Below are positions 7,399 to 15,338 of a stretch of DNA of 41,043 bases, in pieces. The stretch comes from Pseudomonas sp. ZH-FAD (lineage in GTDB: Bacteria > Pseudomonadota > Gammaproteobacteria > Pseudomonadales > Pseudomonadaceae). The stretch spans positions 1 through 41,043 of the forward strand of contig NZ_PGLR01000050.1 in assembly GCF_002803095.1 (NCBI RefSeq). The letters run 5' to 3'. The notes below the pieces were generated by a model. The model was not told where the DNA came from and made no database searches. It was given only the letters and a program-made list of their open reading frames with translations. How positions within the stretch are numbered: the first letter of the stretch is position 1; every line of letters starts with the position of its first letter. A program made the translations under genes and the position numbers.

Positions 7399-7632
7399 TC
7401 ATGCTTTAGCCACTGCTCCCTGACGATTGACTACTTCCATGTGGGTTGAGTCGCCTTTGAGCTTGAAGGTGAAGCCGACCCGCCAATCCAGACGCTCGCC
7501 AAAATCGCTGATCCAGTTGCTTGCTTCCTGCTTGCTGCGAAAGCCGCGCTCGTAATTCACCGAGCCGCCGCGTCGGACAAACCAACGGCAGTTGCCCTGG
7601 AGGGGGACGCTGTTGTAGCTGAAAGGCGTCAT
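7399..7632 (-). CDS. Small hypothetical protein (77 aa)
   Basis: No family recognised. AGGATTCACCC precedes the ATG. The pattern CRWFVRRGGSVNYERGFRSKQEASNWISDFGERLDW, with a beta pair followed by an F-x-SKxEAxxW helix, recurs in the gene at 38916-39200 (FRSKEAAMAYVERTW). A small plasmid paralogue family is therefore possible. It lies between the genes at 7642 and 7096 with gaps of 9 and 18 bases. Confidence 0.55.
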   Translation of the reverse strand: MTPFSYNSVPLQGNCRWFVRRGGSVNYERGFRSKQEASNWISDFGERLDWRVGFTFKLKGDSTHMEVVNRQGAVAKA

Positions 7633-7641
7633 GGGTGAATC

Positions 7642-8151
7642 CTAGAAAAGTGGCGTGCCGAGGGTATGTGCGAGCACGGCAAGCCCAAACGGCGTGAAAC
7701 TCACGTCAAAGTAGTGCTCGCCCGGCTCCAGTTGATCCGGCATCTTGCCGATGATGCCCTTTTGGCGACACGCCATTGCAGCCCGGAACTCTTTGCGGGT
7801 GCATTCAATCGAGTCGCCCTCCGTCAAGTCACCATCAAAGGTGAGCAAGAAAAGGCGCTGGGGTTCAGTCAGCTTGCCGGCCATCTTCTCGGCTTGAATA
7901 TTCAACACATGGGACTGTACATCCGGTTCCGGCACCACTGCTTTTGCCCAAGAAGCGAAGCTCTTTAGCTCCATGCTGCTCTCACTACCTACATAGGGTT
8001 CCTTGGAAGCCATGAGCACCTGATAACGGACGCCAACAGCGTCATCGAGCATGCCGGAAGTCTGGAGGTGGGCGCCTATCTCCAATACACGCCTCAACCC
8101 CATTATCTGGTCACTGTAGGTGCTGCCAACTTTGATTTGATCTGCCTTCAT
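7642..8151 (-). CDS. Hypothetical protein (169 aa)
   Basis: No family recognised. AGGAATTCCGCC precedes the ATG at 8151. The N-terminal part is a beta-barrel-like stretch starting KADQIKVGSTYSD; the C-terminal part ends with a hydrophobic helix (FTPFGLAVLAHTLGTPLF) that could be membrane-associated. Cys appears only in ECTRKEFRAAMACRQ. It is the first gene of a reverse run of four. No TGACACA element is found upstream. Confidence 0.6.
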   Translation of the reverse strand: MKADQIKVGSTYSDQIMGLRRVLEIGAHLQTSGMLDDAVGVRYQVLMASKEPYVGSESSMELKSFASWAKAVVPEPDVQSHVLNIQAEKMAGKLTEPQRLFLLTFDGDLTEGDSIECTRKEFRAAMACRQKGIIGKMPDQLEPGEHYFDVSFTPFGLAVLAHTLGTPLF

Positions 8152-8315
8152 GGCGGAATTCCTATGCTAGGGAGCTGGTGTGACCCAATCCTCGATCCGA
8201 AGACCTGGAACCCGGTCGAACTGGCGGCGGCTGTTTGTGGCGACGCCTGCCATTGGGTTCTCAGGTTGCCGCATTCGTCTGCGTCGATCCCAAAGATGAT
8301 TTCTTCCAGTCCCGA

Positions 8316-8341
8316 TGACACACGCGTGGAAAGGTGATGAT
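8316..8341 (+). promoter_or_regulatory. TGACACA-N13-GATGAT promoter-like element
   Basis: TGACACA at 8316-8322 preceded by CCCGA, and GATGAT at 8336-8341. The start codon at 8378 is 62 bases from the first T. Confidence 0.75.
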
Positions 8342-8377
8342 AACCACCTCGCTTCCAAACTAAACAGGAACAAAGCC

Positions 8378-8575
8378 ATGCAAAAGCACACCGCCCTTCC
8401 AGTTGCAGATGGTCTTTACTGGTACTTTGAGAACGGTGAATCTGTGCCGCACCCGGTTATGATCAACAAAGAGCGCTGGGGGCAGTCGATGAAGTCTTTT
8501 AATGGCGCACAGCAGCCTTGGCTGCGTGAGGGTGAGTACCTGATTGGCCCGCAGCCGGCGCCGCAACCCCAGTGA
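8378..8575 (+). CDS. Small hypothetical protein (65 aa)
   Basis: No family recognised. CAGGAACAAAGCC precedes the ATG. An aromatic-rich N-terminal segment (ADGLYWYFENGESVPHPV) resembles a small ligand- or protein-binding fold, and the C terminus is a short proline repeat (PQPAPQPQ). It is the only gene between its own promoter element and mvaT, which starts 103 bases later with its own upstream region. Confidence 0.55.
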   Translation: MQKHTALPVADGLYWYFENGESVPHPVMINKERWGQSMKSFNGAQQPWLREGEYLIGPQPAPQPQ

Positions 8576-8677
8576 GTCTCAATATTCAGGTCCAGTGATT
8601 TACAGCATGTAGGCTTGCCTCGAAGTTGTAAGCCTGCTCTGATTCGAACACACCGACAAACCAACAAGTGAGCCGCC

Positions 8678-9040
8678 ATGTCGCTGATCAACGAATACCG
8701 CAACACCGAAGAAGCCATCAAGGAGCTGCAAGAGCGCCTGCAATCCCTCTCGACTGATGACCGCCTCAAGAAGGAGCTGGAGTTCGACCAGAAACTCCGC
8801 GCACTGATGGGCGAGTACAACAAGAGCCTGCGTGACGTGATCGCGCTTCTCGATCCGAACGCGGGCAAACAAGTAAGCAAACAGGCCGGCACTGGCAAGC
8901 GCTCTGCCCGCGCCATCAAGGTGTACAAGAACCCCAACACCGGGGAGGTCGTAGAAACCAAAGGCGGCAACCACAAGACCCTCAAGGCCTGGAAGGAACA
9001 GTGGGGCGCCGAAGCCGTGCAGTCCTGGCTCCAGAAGTAA
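8678..9040 (+). CDS. mvaT: MvaT/MvaU-family H-NS-like nucleoid protein
   Basis: A 120-residue protein matching the MvaT/TurA/Pmr family in length and layout. The N-terminal coiled-coil oligomerisation region is visible from MSLINEYRNTEEAIKELQER to about residue 60. After a basic linker, the C-terminal AT-rich-DNA-binding domain carries YKNPNTGEVVETKGGNHKTL with the KGGN loop and WKEQWG. MvaT proteins bind and silence AT-rich, horizontally acquired DNA in Pseudomonas. Plasmid copies such as Pmr on pCAR1 form heteromers with host homologues and lower the cost of carriage. A strong terminator follows, so it is monocistronic. Family assignment is secure; which paralogue it is, is not. Confidence 0.93.
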   Translation: MSLINEYRNTEEAIKELQERLQSLSTDDRLKKELEFDQKLRALMGEYNKSLRDVIALLDPNAGKQVSKQAGTGKRSARAIKVYKNPNTGEVVETKGGNHKTLKAWKEQWGAEAVQSWLQK

Positions 9041-9062
9041 CCGAGCCAATCCGCGTCACGAT

Positions 9063-9090
9063 AAAGGGGAGCTAAGCTCCCCTTTTCATT
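9063..9090 (+). terminator. Intrinsic terminator of the mvaT gene
   Basis: AAAGGGGAGCT at 9063-9073 pairs with AGCTCCCCTTT at 9075-9085 and is followed by TCATTTT. The hairpin is strong and lies 23 bases after the mvaT stop. Confidence 0.85.
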
Positions 9091-9129
9091 TTGCGCCTCG
9101 CCAGCCCCCCGGCATACCCGCCAGCCGGT

Positions 9130-9318
9130 TCAGTTCACTCCCCCCTCCGAGTCTACTCCGCCGTCAGACAGCAACTGCTTGATGTTGAGCTGAGCAGCTT
9201 CCCTGTCCTCGGTAGCATGGGTCTGCCGTTTTGTCAGTTCACAGCTTAGGGTTCGAGCAGTTTCGGCTATACAGCGCTCCCGCTGATGCCACGCCCTGGA
9301 GCAGGTGATGATGTGCAT
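9130..9318 (-). CDS. Possible small protein (62 aa), doubtful
   Basis: An open frame between the mvaT terminator and the next forward gene. Its composition is protein-like (RERCIAETARTLSCELTKRQ, then AQLNIKQLLSDGG), but there is no good ribosome site in front of the ATG at 9318; the nearest purine stretch is an AGGT eleven bases away. It could be a small divergent gene or chance. Confidence 0.3.
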   Translation of the reverse strand: MHIITCSRAWHQRERCIAETARTLSCELTKRQTHATEDREAAQLNIKQLLSDGGVDSEGGVN

Positions 9319-9347
9319 ATCACATGACCTAAACCCCTGGTGCCAAC

Positions 9348-9581
9348 ATGCCGCAACCCAACCCCTTGTCCTTTCGCATCAACTTCAACGGCACGCCGCT
9401 GATAGCTGATCCGCTCGACACCGAGTCCCTTTATGACGCGATGGCCAGAACCATCGAGAAGCATGCAGGCTCACTGGTGGCTGAGTGGGGTCGCTGCAAG
9501 AAGGCAGGCGAGCATTACCGCTACCCGGTGCTCCTGAGTAACGGCGTGCGCGGCAACGTCTTCATTGAGGGCAACGCCTGA
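9348..9581 (+). CDS. Small hypothetical protein (77 aa)
   Basis: No family recognised. Residues 1-20 form a beta-type stretch (LSFRINFNGTPLIADPL), followed by a helix (DAMARTIEKHAGSLVAEW) and a final beta pair (RYPVLLSNGVRGNVFIEGN). The stop overlaps the ATG of the next gene (TGATG at 9580-9584), so the two are coupled and start the operon running to 11112. Confidence 0.6.
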   Translation: MPQPNPLSFRINFNGTPLIADPLDTESLYDAMARTIEKHAGSLVAEWGRCKKAGEHYRYPVLLSNGVRGNVFIEGNA

Positions 9582-10048
9582 TGGAACTGAAACGCTACCG
9601 CCCAGACGATCCTGCACTCCAAGGGCGAGAGGTTGTACTTGCCAGTGACCTCGAACAGTTGCAGGCATCGCTTACCTCCGCCATCGCGCTCGCAACTGCT
9701 CTGGACGGCAACGCCCGGCTGGATGAACGCCTGGAGGCAGCTGGGATGCTCACTGTTGCCCATATTCTCGCGGGCGCCCCACTCGACGCATTCATCCGCC
9801 ACGCAGGTGTCCACGACTTCGCTTCTTTCGGCCAGTGGCTGGAAATGCGACGCGCTGAATCGGTCCGGCTCCAGGCCCGGTTTGCCCTGGAAAAGCGAGA
9901 CGATGACGAGCTGTACGAGTGGGTCATCGCTCACGCGGCTGCATTCAGCGAAGTGGCGATCAACTTCCGCGCCGCCAGCAACGCAGGTGATCAGCTTTCT
10001 CATGCCCTATCCCTGGAACCGGCAACTACATCGGACACCATCCAATGA
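9581..10048 (+). CDS. Helical hypothetical protein (155 aa)
   Basis: No family recognised. Almost entirely helical with alternating charged and alanine-rich segments (SDLEQLQASLTSAIALATALDGN, ARFALEKRDDDELYEWVIAHAAAF). No cysteine, P-loop or membrane segment. The first gene overlaps its start and its own stop overlaps the ATG of the next gene at 10045, so it is the middle of a tightly coupled three-gene operon. Confidence 0.6.
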   Translation: MELKRYRPDDPALQGREVVLASDLEQLQASLTSAIALATALDGNARLDERLEAAGMLTVAHILAGAPLDAFIRHAGVHDFASFGQWLEMRRAESVRLQARFALEKRDDDELYEWVIAHAAAFSEVAINFRAASNAGDQLSHALSLEPATTSDTIQ

Positions 10049-11112
10049 CTGCGAAGAAAGAAGACCGGATGCAAACTACGCTCTCCGACCAGATCAACGA
10101 AGCCGCCGAGCGCCTTCGCCAAAGCGCCTCAATGGGCACAGCAACTGTCTCGGTATCGGCTGCCGATTTGCAGTTGCTGCTCTCCGCCATGTCCCAACCT
10201 GAGAATCCAGGTTCCATCGCATCGTGCGATGATGCCTACGCCGAGCACTACAAGGCAGACCCTGCCGATCCGAGCGTTGGCGCCGACCTGGAAGTTTGGC
10301 GAAACAGCTGGGCTCAAGCGCAGAAGGCTTGCCTGATCGAGGTAGGCCATCAAGTCGGCTTGCTCGGGCAAGTGCTGGGCGACTGTATTGTGGAGGCTGG
10401 GATCATCAGACCCGGCGTTGGCCTTACTGGGCCTGAGCTGCTGATGTTCGCCAATGATCTGCTCACGCACATCAAGCAGCAGCAGCAGATGGAGGCAGCC
10501 GCAAACGCTGTTTTCACGTTCATGCTCCAGTATCCATGCGAGTCCCCGCTTGAGTTCTTGCGCTGCTGGAACGAGGGCAACTTCGATGCTCTGCGTGCAG
10601 AGTGGCCGGAGGCGCCGGACGAAATCTACATCGGTCCAGACCAGTTCCACCCCAAGACCATTGGGTTCGATGCGTACAGTACGACTGACGCCAAATCTCT
10701 CACCTCTGTTCGGCTCCTGTCCCAGTGCCGTGACAACCTGGACTCGGATGCGGGCAACATTGATGCACTCATTGCCGAGGTCGATGCCTACCTTGCCGGT
10801 CAACCTGCCCCAATCAGCTCGCCGGACGCAACAGGTGGGATTCAGGATGAGCTGGATGTTGACGGCGCCAAGGCACAGTACAAAGCAGCAGCTCAGGCAC
10901 TGATCCGAGCAACGCAGCGGCAGTACCCGCTCGACTCAACTGTCGAGGCCAAGGTCGGCGGGCACCTCATCCGTGGCACGGTCATCCGCCACAACGATTC
11001 CTGGTGGAGTGATCCGGGCGAGTTCACCATCCGCAACATCGCGACTGGGAAGGAGCGGAAGATCACGCACAGCCATGTAAAGGAAGCCCGCGAATCCCAC
11101 GCGCACGCCTAG
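10045..11112 (+). CDS. Hypothetical protein (355 aa)
   Basis: No family recognised. The ATG at 10045 overlaps the previous stop; an internal ATG at 10069 (MQTTLSDQ) is an alternative. Residues 1-50 are helical; about 85-150 form a helix bundle ending in a glutamine run (IKQQQQMEAAANAVFTF). The C terminus (about 300-350) looks like a small beta barrel (VEAKVGGHLIRGTVIRHND.., FTIRNIATGKERKIT) of the sort that binds nucleic acid or protein. It is last in the 9348-11112 operon and is followed by an 8-bp inverted repeat at 11147-11169. Confidence 0.6.
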   Translation: MTAKKEDRMQTTLSDQINEAAERLRQSASMGTATVSVSAADLQLLLSAMSQPENPGSIASCDDAYAEHYKADPADPSVGADLEVWRNSWAQAQKACLIEVGHQVGLLGQVLGDCIVEAGIIRPGVGLTGPELLMFANDLLTHIKQQQQMEAAANAVFTFMLQYPCESPLEFLRCWNEGNFDALRAEWPEAPDEIYIGPDQFHPKTIGFDAYSTTDAKSLTSVRLLSQCRDNLDSDAGNIDALIAEVDAYLAGQPAPISSPDATGGIQDELDVDGAKAQYKAAAQALIRATQRQYPLDSTVEAKVGGHLIRGTVIRHNDSWWSDPGEFTIRNIATGKERKITHSHVKEARESHAHA

Positions 11113-11146
11113 TGGTGCTAGTTGCTAGGGCGCAGCGGCATTGTTC

Positions 11147-11169
11147 TCAGCCCCAATTATCGGGGCTGA
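11147..11169 (+). terminator. 8-bp inverted repeat, possible terminator
   Basis: TCAGCCCC at 11147-11154 pairs with GGGGCTGA at 11162-11169 around a 7-base AT-rich loop. The T run that follows is poor (CGACTTT), so it could end the upstream operon inefficiently or serve as a binding dyad for the gene at 11264. Confidence 0.45.
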
Positions 11170-11176
11170 CGACTTT

Positions 11177-11226
11177 AACCCTTTGGGGTTTATTTGCTGG
11201 ATACACAACCCTTTAAGGGTTAATAT
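11177..11226 (+). promoter_or_regulatory. Paired AACCC...GGGTT dyads with an overlapping -10-like box
   Basis: AACCCTTTGGGGTT at 11177-11190 and AACCCTTTAAGGGTT at 11207-11221 are two dyads with centres about 30 bases apart, close to three helical turns. TAATAT at 11221-11226 overlaps the second dyad and would serve as a -10. The position 38-87 bases before the ParB-like start suggests an operator for self-repression. Confidence 0.55.
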
Positions 11227-11263
11227 TCTTTCCATCAAATCCAACCGCGAAGGGAACACCAAA

Positions 11264-12343
11264 ATGTCCATGTTCGAGCAAACCCAACTGGCTATCGAAT
11301 CGTTCGACCTGACCCTCGTGCCGGGCAGCGTCAAGAAACTCATGGCCGGCATCAAAGCCGTCTACGAAGGCCAAGCCAAGGAAGAAGACAAGATCAAGGG
11401 TGCGGGCGGCAGCTCGGACCTGTGGAAAGTGCCGGTCAACGAACTCAAGGTACTGGAGGGCTTCAACGTCCGCCTGCCCGGCCCCGACCTGGACGAACAC
11501 CTCGACTTCCTGACTGACAGCATCCTGGAAGAAGGCTTCTTCCAGCATCGCCCCCTGGCGGCTCTGGTGCTGGAAATCGACGGCGAGCTGGGCCTGTACG
11601 TCTTCGATGGCCATTGCCGCCTTACTTCTACCAAGCGCGCAATCGCCAAGGGCGCCCCTATCGATCTGGTTCCTGTCGTTGTTCAGGATGGTCGCAACGT
11701 CAATCTGGACGACCTGTACGTTCAGATGCACCGCCTCAACAAGGGCAAGGAGCTTTCGCCCTTCGAGCTGGGTTTGCTGTGCAAGCGTCTGGCCAAGAAC
11801 AACCATTCCGACGAAGTTATCGCCAAGCGCATGGGCATCAAGCCGCAGTATGTCGATGGCCTCCTGCGCTTGGTCAATGCGCCGAAGCCTCTGGTTGACG
11901 CCGTACTGAGCAACGAGCTGGCTCCTACGGAAGCCATCAAGATGATCCGCTCCCACGGGAACGGCGGCGTGGTGCAAGAGCTGGAATCTCGCCGGGCTCG
12001 CGCTCTGGCAGAAATGCAGAGCAAGGCCCCGGAGACTACCCAGGAGCCTGGCTCGGCGCAGCAAGAGCAAGCCCCGGCCACCACCGCCCCTGTTCGGCCC
12101 CGCCTGACTGCCCGTCACGCTTCCGACGCAAACGTTAAGAAAGTGGTTCGTAAGCTCGGTCTGGATGCGTTCAAGATCACCCGCGCAGTCAAGCAAGACC
12201 CGGCGTATGCCACTCTCGCGGAGGAAACCCGCCAAAAGCTGGAAACTCTGCTGGCTCAGCTCGAAGAAGCCGAGAAAGCCGACACCCTGCCGGCTCAAAC
12301 CGGGGAAGCAACCACTGAGGGCGGCGAGCAGGCTGCCGCCTGA
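11264..12343 (+). CDS. ParB/Srx-fold (ParB/RepB/Spo0J-like) protein
   Basis: A 359-residue protein. MSMFEQ at 11264 is chosen because it follows a GAAGGGAACACC ribosome site and the upstream frame is the operator. ParB-type features are a first box around FNVRLPG (67-73), a CTP-box-like DGHCRL followed by TSTKRA (115-126), and an HTH about 183-205 (DEVIAKRMGIKPQYVDGLLRL). The C terminus is a Gln/Ala/Pro linker and a helical end. No parA is adjacent, so this is probably an orphan ParB-like regulator or structural DNA-binding protein rather than the partition centromere protein. The dyads upstream are its likely target. The fold is well supported; the role is inference. Confidence 0.8.
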   Translation: MSMFEQTQLAIESFDLTLVPGSVKKLMAGIKAVYEGQAKEEDKIKGAGGSSDLWKVPVNELKVLEGFNVRLPGPDLDEHLDFLTDSILEEGFFQHRPLAALVLEIDGELGLYVFDGHCRLTSTKRAIAKGAPIDLVPVVVQDGRNVNLDDLYVQMHRLNKGKELSPFELGLLCKRLAKNNHSDEVIAKRMGIKPQYVDGLLRLVNAPKPLVDAVLSNELAPTEAIKMIRSHGNGGVVQELESRRARALAEMQSKAPETTQEPGSAQQEQAPATTAPVRPRLTARHASDANVKKVVRKLGLDAFKITRAVKQDPAYATLAEETRQKLETLLAQLEEAEKADTLPAQTGEATTEGGEQAAA

Positions 12344-12393
12344 TACGCTGCCTGATGGTCCAACTCTCCCCTTGGTAACTGCGGAACCTCGAC

Positions 12394-12747
12394 ATGCTGA
12401 TTGACTTGCGCAAGGTCGCCCCAGGCGACCTGCCAAACGAAGTTTTTGATGAACTGACTGCCGGCAACAACTACGGGCCTGAAATGGTCTGCGCCCTGCG
12501 CGACCATCTGGTCAATGGGATGGACGTGAAGGAGGCAGTGAAGCTGCACGGCGTACACGCCCATAAGCTCAAGATGCGACTGGACAAGCTCAAAGACGAC
12601 ATTGCGCGAATCGGGCGAATCAATGCCCTGCTGCACCCGGATCAAGCCCAGGTTGACCTGATCTTCTCTCTCTCCAGCAAGCTCGCCGCTGCTGTTGAGG
12701 ACCTGCGCTCGAACCGCGCAAACGATACAAGCGCCAGCGACGACTGA
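12394..12747 (+). CDS. PapB/FocB-like transcriptional regulator
   Basis: A 117-residue protein. The segment from about residue 17 to 60 follows the PapB-family pattern: a short helix, then MVCALRDHLVNGMDVKEAVKLHG, which matches the ALRDYLV-G-xxRKE core of the adhesin-operon regulators PapB/FocB. The C terminus is acidic (NRANDTSASDD). PapB proteins bind AT-rich repeats cooperatively and act as switches. A second plasmid copy is at 27199-27462. It starts 50 bases after the ParB-like gene and probably shares its transcript. Family match is by eye. Confidence 0.65.
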   Translation: MLIDLRKVAPGDLPNEVFDELTAGNNYGPEMVCALRDHLVNGMDVKEAVKLHGVHAHKLKMRLDKLKDDIARIGRINALLHPDQAQVDLIFSLSSKLAAAVEDLRSNRANDTSASDD

Positions 12748-12788
12748 GCGTACTGCTGCACTCTCAACCTCGAATCTGGGATTCCACG

Positions 12789-13901
12789 ATGACCGCGCTG
12801 CCCTCCGACTCCACCACTTCTGTGGTCGCACCGATCTACCTCGGGGTGAGCGATGCGCTGAACCATGCAGCTCAGCGAATGGTGATGGACAAGTACATCA
12901 TGGACAAGGCGGTCAAGGATCATCGGGCCTCAATGCTGGCGCGTGACCTTCACGATGGTGGCTACGGCCCTCATGAACCGCGCCCTTTTCTTCGCCGCGT
13001 GCTGCCATTCTTTTTCCTGAGCAGCAAGATTACCGAGGCTCGCGCAGCCCTGGTGCCGACTTCCAACGCGCTCGGTTGCAGCTGGCTTCGGAGCATGAAG
13101 AACTTCGGTGCCGACGATGTTCCGGCCATGGTTGGACAACTGACCGACACCCAAAAACTGCTCGACGGTTCCCTGGACACCACCAGCTACGCCTGGATCA
13201 AGCCACTGGGCCTGATAGCCCCTATCGAGGGCAAAAATCGAGTCGATTTCCTTCGCGGCCAGGGTATCGACTACATCCCGGCGTATGTAGCCGAACACAG
13301 CTACCTCAACCCGGAACGCCTCAGCCTGTACAGCATCCAGGTCAATGGCTTCTCGGCGACCTGGGCAGTCCTCGACGGTCGCTGGGTCACGGCAGTAGAG
13401 AACCCAAGCTGGACGGTGCCGATGATGGAAGCCTATGGGGTGGGAGCCGGCGCTTCTTGGCCATCTGACTTCCCATCGCCGGAGCTGGTGATTCAGGCCT
13501 TGTTCGGCCCCCGAGGGACGACAACGGCCCTTGGACACCCTGACGCACCAGAGGAACCCATCGTTGACCTCGATACACTGAAAGCGACCGAGGCGTACTT
13601 GATGGAGCCAATGTCGGCCCGCATCGTCGGCCTGAGCAACACAAGTATCGATCCTCGGTTTTGGCTGATCACAGCCAGCTTCTTGGTTCTTGGCCTCCTG
13701 GGGCTCGCCTTTGCCCCCGACACCTGGGATTCGTTCAGGCTGGCGGCTGCAATGGTGTTCTCCGGCGCCCTTACCGCCGCACTCATTCCCTTTGTCCCCG
13801 CCATTGCCCTCACGCAGCGCCGGTACGTCTCGAAGCACCCATTCTTGCCGCTTGAGCGATCACCCAAGCACAAAGCCTCTCGCACCCGTCGCCTCGGTTA
13901 G
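12789..13901 (+). CDS. Membrane protein with two C-terminal helices (370 aa)
   Basis: No family recognised. A long N-terminal soluble part (1-285) with Pro/Gly-rich and aromatic segments (YIPAYVAEHSYLNPERLSLYSIQVNGF) is followed by two transmembrane helices at about 290-310 (WLITASFLVLGLLGLAF) and 320-342 (AAAMVFSGALTAALIPFVPAIAL) and a basic tail (QRRYVSKHPF...KASRTRR). No signal peptide, so the large domain is likely cytoplasmic. It follows the PapB-like gene by 41 bases. Confidence 0.7.
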   Translation: MTALPSDSTTSVVAPIYLGVSDALNHAAQRMVMDKYIMDKAVKDHRASMLARDLHDGGYGPHEPRPFLRRVLPFFFLSSKITEARAALVPTSNALGCSWLRSMKNFGADDVPAMVGQLTDTQKLLDGSLDTTSYAWIKPLGLIAPIEGKNRVDFLRGQGIDYIPAYVAEHSYLNPERLSLYSIQVNGFSATWAVLDGRWVTAVENPSWTVPMMEAYGVGAGASWPSDFPSPELVIQALFGPRGTTTALGHPDAPEEPIVDLDTLKATEAYLMEPMSARIVGLSNTSIDPRFWLITASFLVLGLLGLAFAPDTWDSFRLAAAMVFSGALTAALIPFVPAIALTQRRYVSKHPFLPLERSPKHKASRTRRLG

Positions 13902-13929
13902 CCACCCCGACTTCTCTGGATAGTGCGTT

Positions 13930-14481
13930 ATGTCTCGCGATCTACCTGCCAACATCACGATCCCCGCTTTCGATGCCTATCAGGTTCGCATCGTGCGGGA
14001 CGGCCATGAGTATTCAGCAACGTTTGCATGGTCGCGCTACGAATCCAAGGAATGCGCACTCAGCGCGGCAATAGCTTGGCGTGACGACCTGCTGGCGAAA
14101 CTGCCTTCGGCAGCCACCACACTGGGCTCCTACCGATCCAAGCCCCAAAAGAACAAGCGCTCGTATAACCGAGTCGGCATATCCCGCTACATCGGTGTTG
14201 ACCGGAGAAAGCTGGGTGCTCCCGGCTACTTACGGTTCGCCGTGAACTGGGTTGATGGCACTGGCCAGAGCAAGGTGACTTCCTTTCAGGTGGGTAAAGT
14301 CGGCGCCTTCTCCTGGGAGGATGAGTTGCACGCCGCATGCACTGCCGAGGCATTCAGAACGCAATGGGAATTCAGTCGCGCCACTGGTCATGCTTTTGAC
14401 CCCGCCAACTATGAGGGCTGGCGACACAAGCAGTGCTACCCATTCAATCCAGTTGTGTCGGATCAAGGAGAACACAAATGA
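13930..14481 (+). CDS. AP2/ERF-like DNA-binding protein
   Basis: A 183-residue protein. The core RVGISRYIGVDRRKL, then YLRFAVNWVDGTGQ..SFQVGK..SWEDELHAACTAEAFR (about 75-145) follows the AP2 pattern: GVS-Y-GV, three strands, and a long helix with Ala spacing. A similar strand-helix pattern occurs at residues 17-58, so two AP2-like units are likely. Bacterial AP2 domains are typical of phage and plasmid homing nucleases, but no nuclease motif is present here. The stop overlaps the next ATG at 14478. Confidence 0.65.
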   Translation: MSRDLPANITIPAFDAYQVRIVRDGHEYSATFAWSRYESKECALSAAIAWRDDLLAKLPSAATTLGSYRSKPQKNKRSYNRVGISRYIGVDRRKLGAPGYLRFAVNWVDGTGQSKVTSFQVGKVGAFSWEDELHAACTAEAFRTQWEFSRATGHAFDPANYEGWRHKQCYPFNPVVSDQGEHK

Positions 14482-14978
14482 CGATCAAACAGTGCCGGAA
14501 GACGGCCCGTGATTTCGTTGAGAAGCACGTCGCGGCCCTGTCAGCTGACGTGCTCATCTGGCGCAAGAGCGCGTCGCTTCCATCCGAAAGCCCAGTCCAT
14601 GAACTGGCGAGTCTGTGCGTGCCATTCGCTGCCGATGGTGATCAGTACATCGAAGCTGAACGCCTGATTGTTCAGCAGGCACTCGAAGCAACCGCAGCAT
14701 CGGGCGCAGCAGCATCCGATACCGAGCCTCATCAGCAGTGCAGTGCTGCGCGTAATGAAGCGGCATACCGGCGCCTGCTGCCCAAATTGGTGGAGCTGGC
14801 CGAGCAGATCGACAACATGTCGGAGGATGAGTACGGCAACTGGGTGGACGCGCTCCCCAAGGAAGAATTCTTCGAGTACATAGGCGTCGCGCATAATGAG
14901 CAGACTTTTAAATCCGCCCTTGCTGCTGCGAGAATGCTGATCAGCAAGCCCAGCGCAGTCGTCAGCGCGGAACAATGA
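14478..14978 (+). CDS. Hypothetical protein (166 aa)
   Basis: No family recognised. The start MTIKQCRKTARDFVEKH at 14478 overlaps the preceding stop as ATGA; a longer frame from 14433 is unnecessary. Helical, with an alanine-rich linker (ALEATAASGAAASD) and an acidic region (EQIDNMSEDEYGNWVDALPKEEFFEY). Cytoplasmic. Middle gene of the run 13930-15662. Confidence 0.6.
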   Translation: MTIKQCRKTARDFVEKHVAALSADVLIWRKSASLPSESPVHELASLCVPFAADGDQYIEAERLIVQQALEATAASGAAASDTEPHQQCSAARNEAAYRRLLPKLVELAEQIDNMSEDEYGNWVDALPKEEFFEYIGVAHNEQTFKSALAAARMLISKPSAVVSAEQ

Positions 14979-14989
14979 GAGGATCAGTA

Positions 14990-15274
14990 ATGCCAACTCC
15001 AGACTGGCGGTATGAGAAGTCATCGAACACGGTCAAAACCCTGTGCCGACTATTGCGGACGGAGCTGACTGACGATCAGCGGGGCGAGGTTGGCCTTGCT
15101 TTGCACGATTCGCTCAAACTGATGTGCGACGCGATCACGGCGGGCGCACCAGAGCGCGGCGACTTGTGGACGCCCAGCATGGTGAGGATATTCTTCGAGC
15201 AGCCAGAGCATTGCGAGCGCTGGCTTGAGCTGATCGACGAGCCGGACTTCAAGCCGGACTACTACCTCACTTAA
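14990..15274 (+). CDS. Hypothetical protein (94 aa)
   Basis: No family recognised. GAGAGGATCAGTA precedes the ATG at 14990; an ATG at 14975 overlaps the previous stop and would add five residues. Helical (VKTLCRLLRTELTDDQRGEVGLALHDSL), and ends in an acidic/aromatic tail (FKPDYYLT). Likely co-transcribed with 14478 and 15339. Confidence 0.6.
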   Translation: MPTPDWRYEKSSNTVKTLCRLLRTELTDDQRGEVGLALHDSLKLMCDAITAGAPERGDLWTPSMVRIFFEQPEHCERWLELIDEPDFKPDYYLT

Positions 15275-15338
15275 CCGCACTGGGCATTGCAGAAAGCCCT
15301 GCCCAGAGCCGATTGCTCACACCCGAAGTTGATTCCCC

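Noticed and set aside
8167..8274. A 35-codon reverse frame just upstream of 8151
   Set aside because: Composition is fair, but no ribosome site and no context support.
10129..10803. Long reverse frame inside 10045-11112, and the reverse frame 11213-12436 over the ParB-like gene
   Set aside because: Antisense shadows; the forward frames carry motifs, overlaps and ribosome sites.
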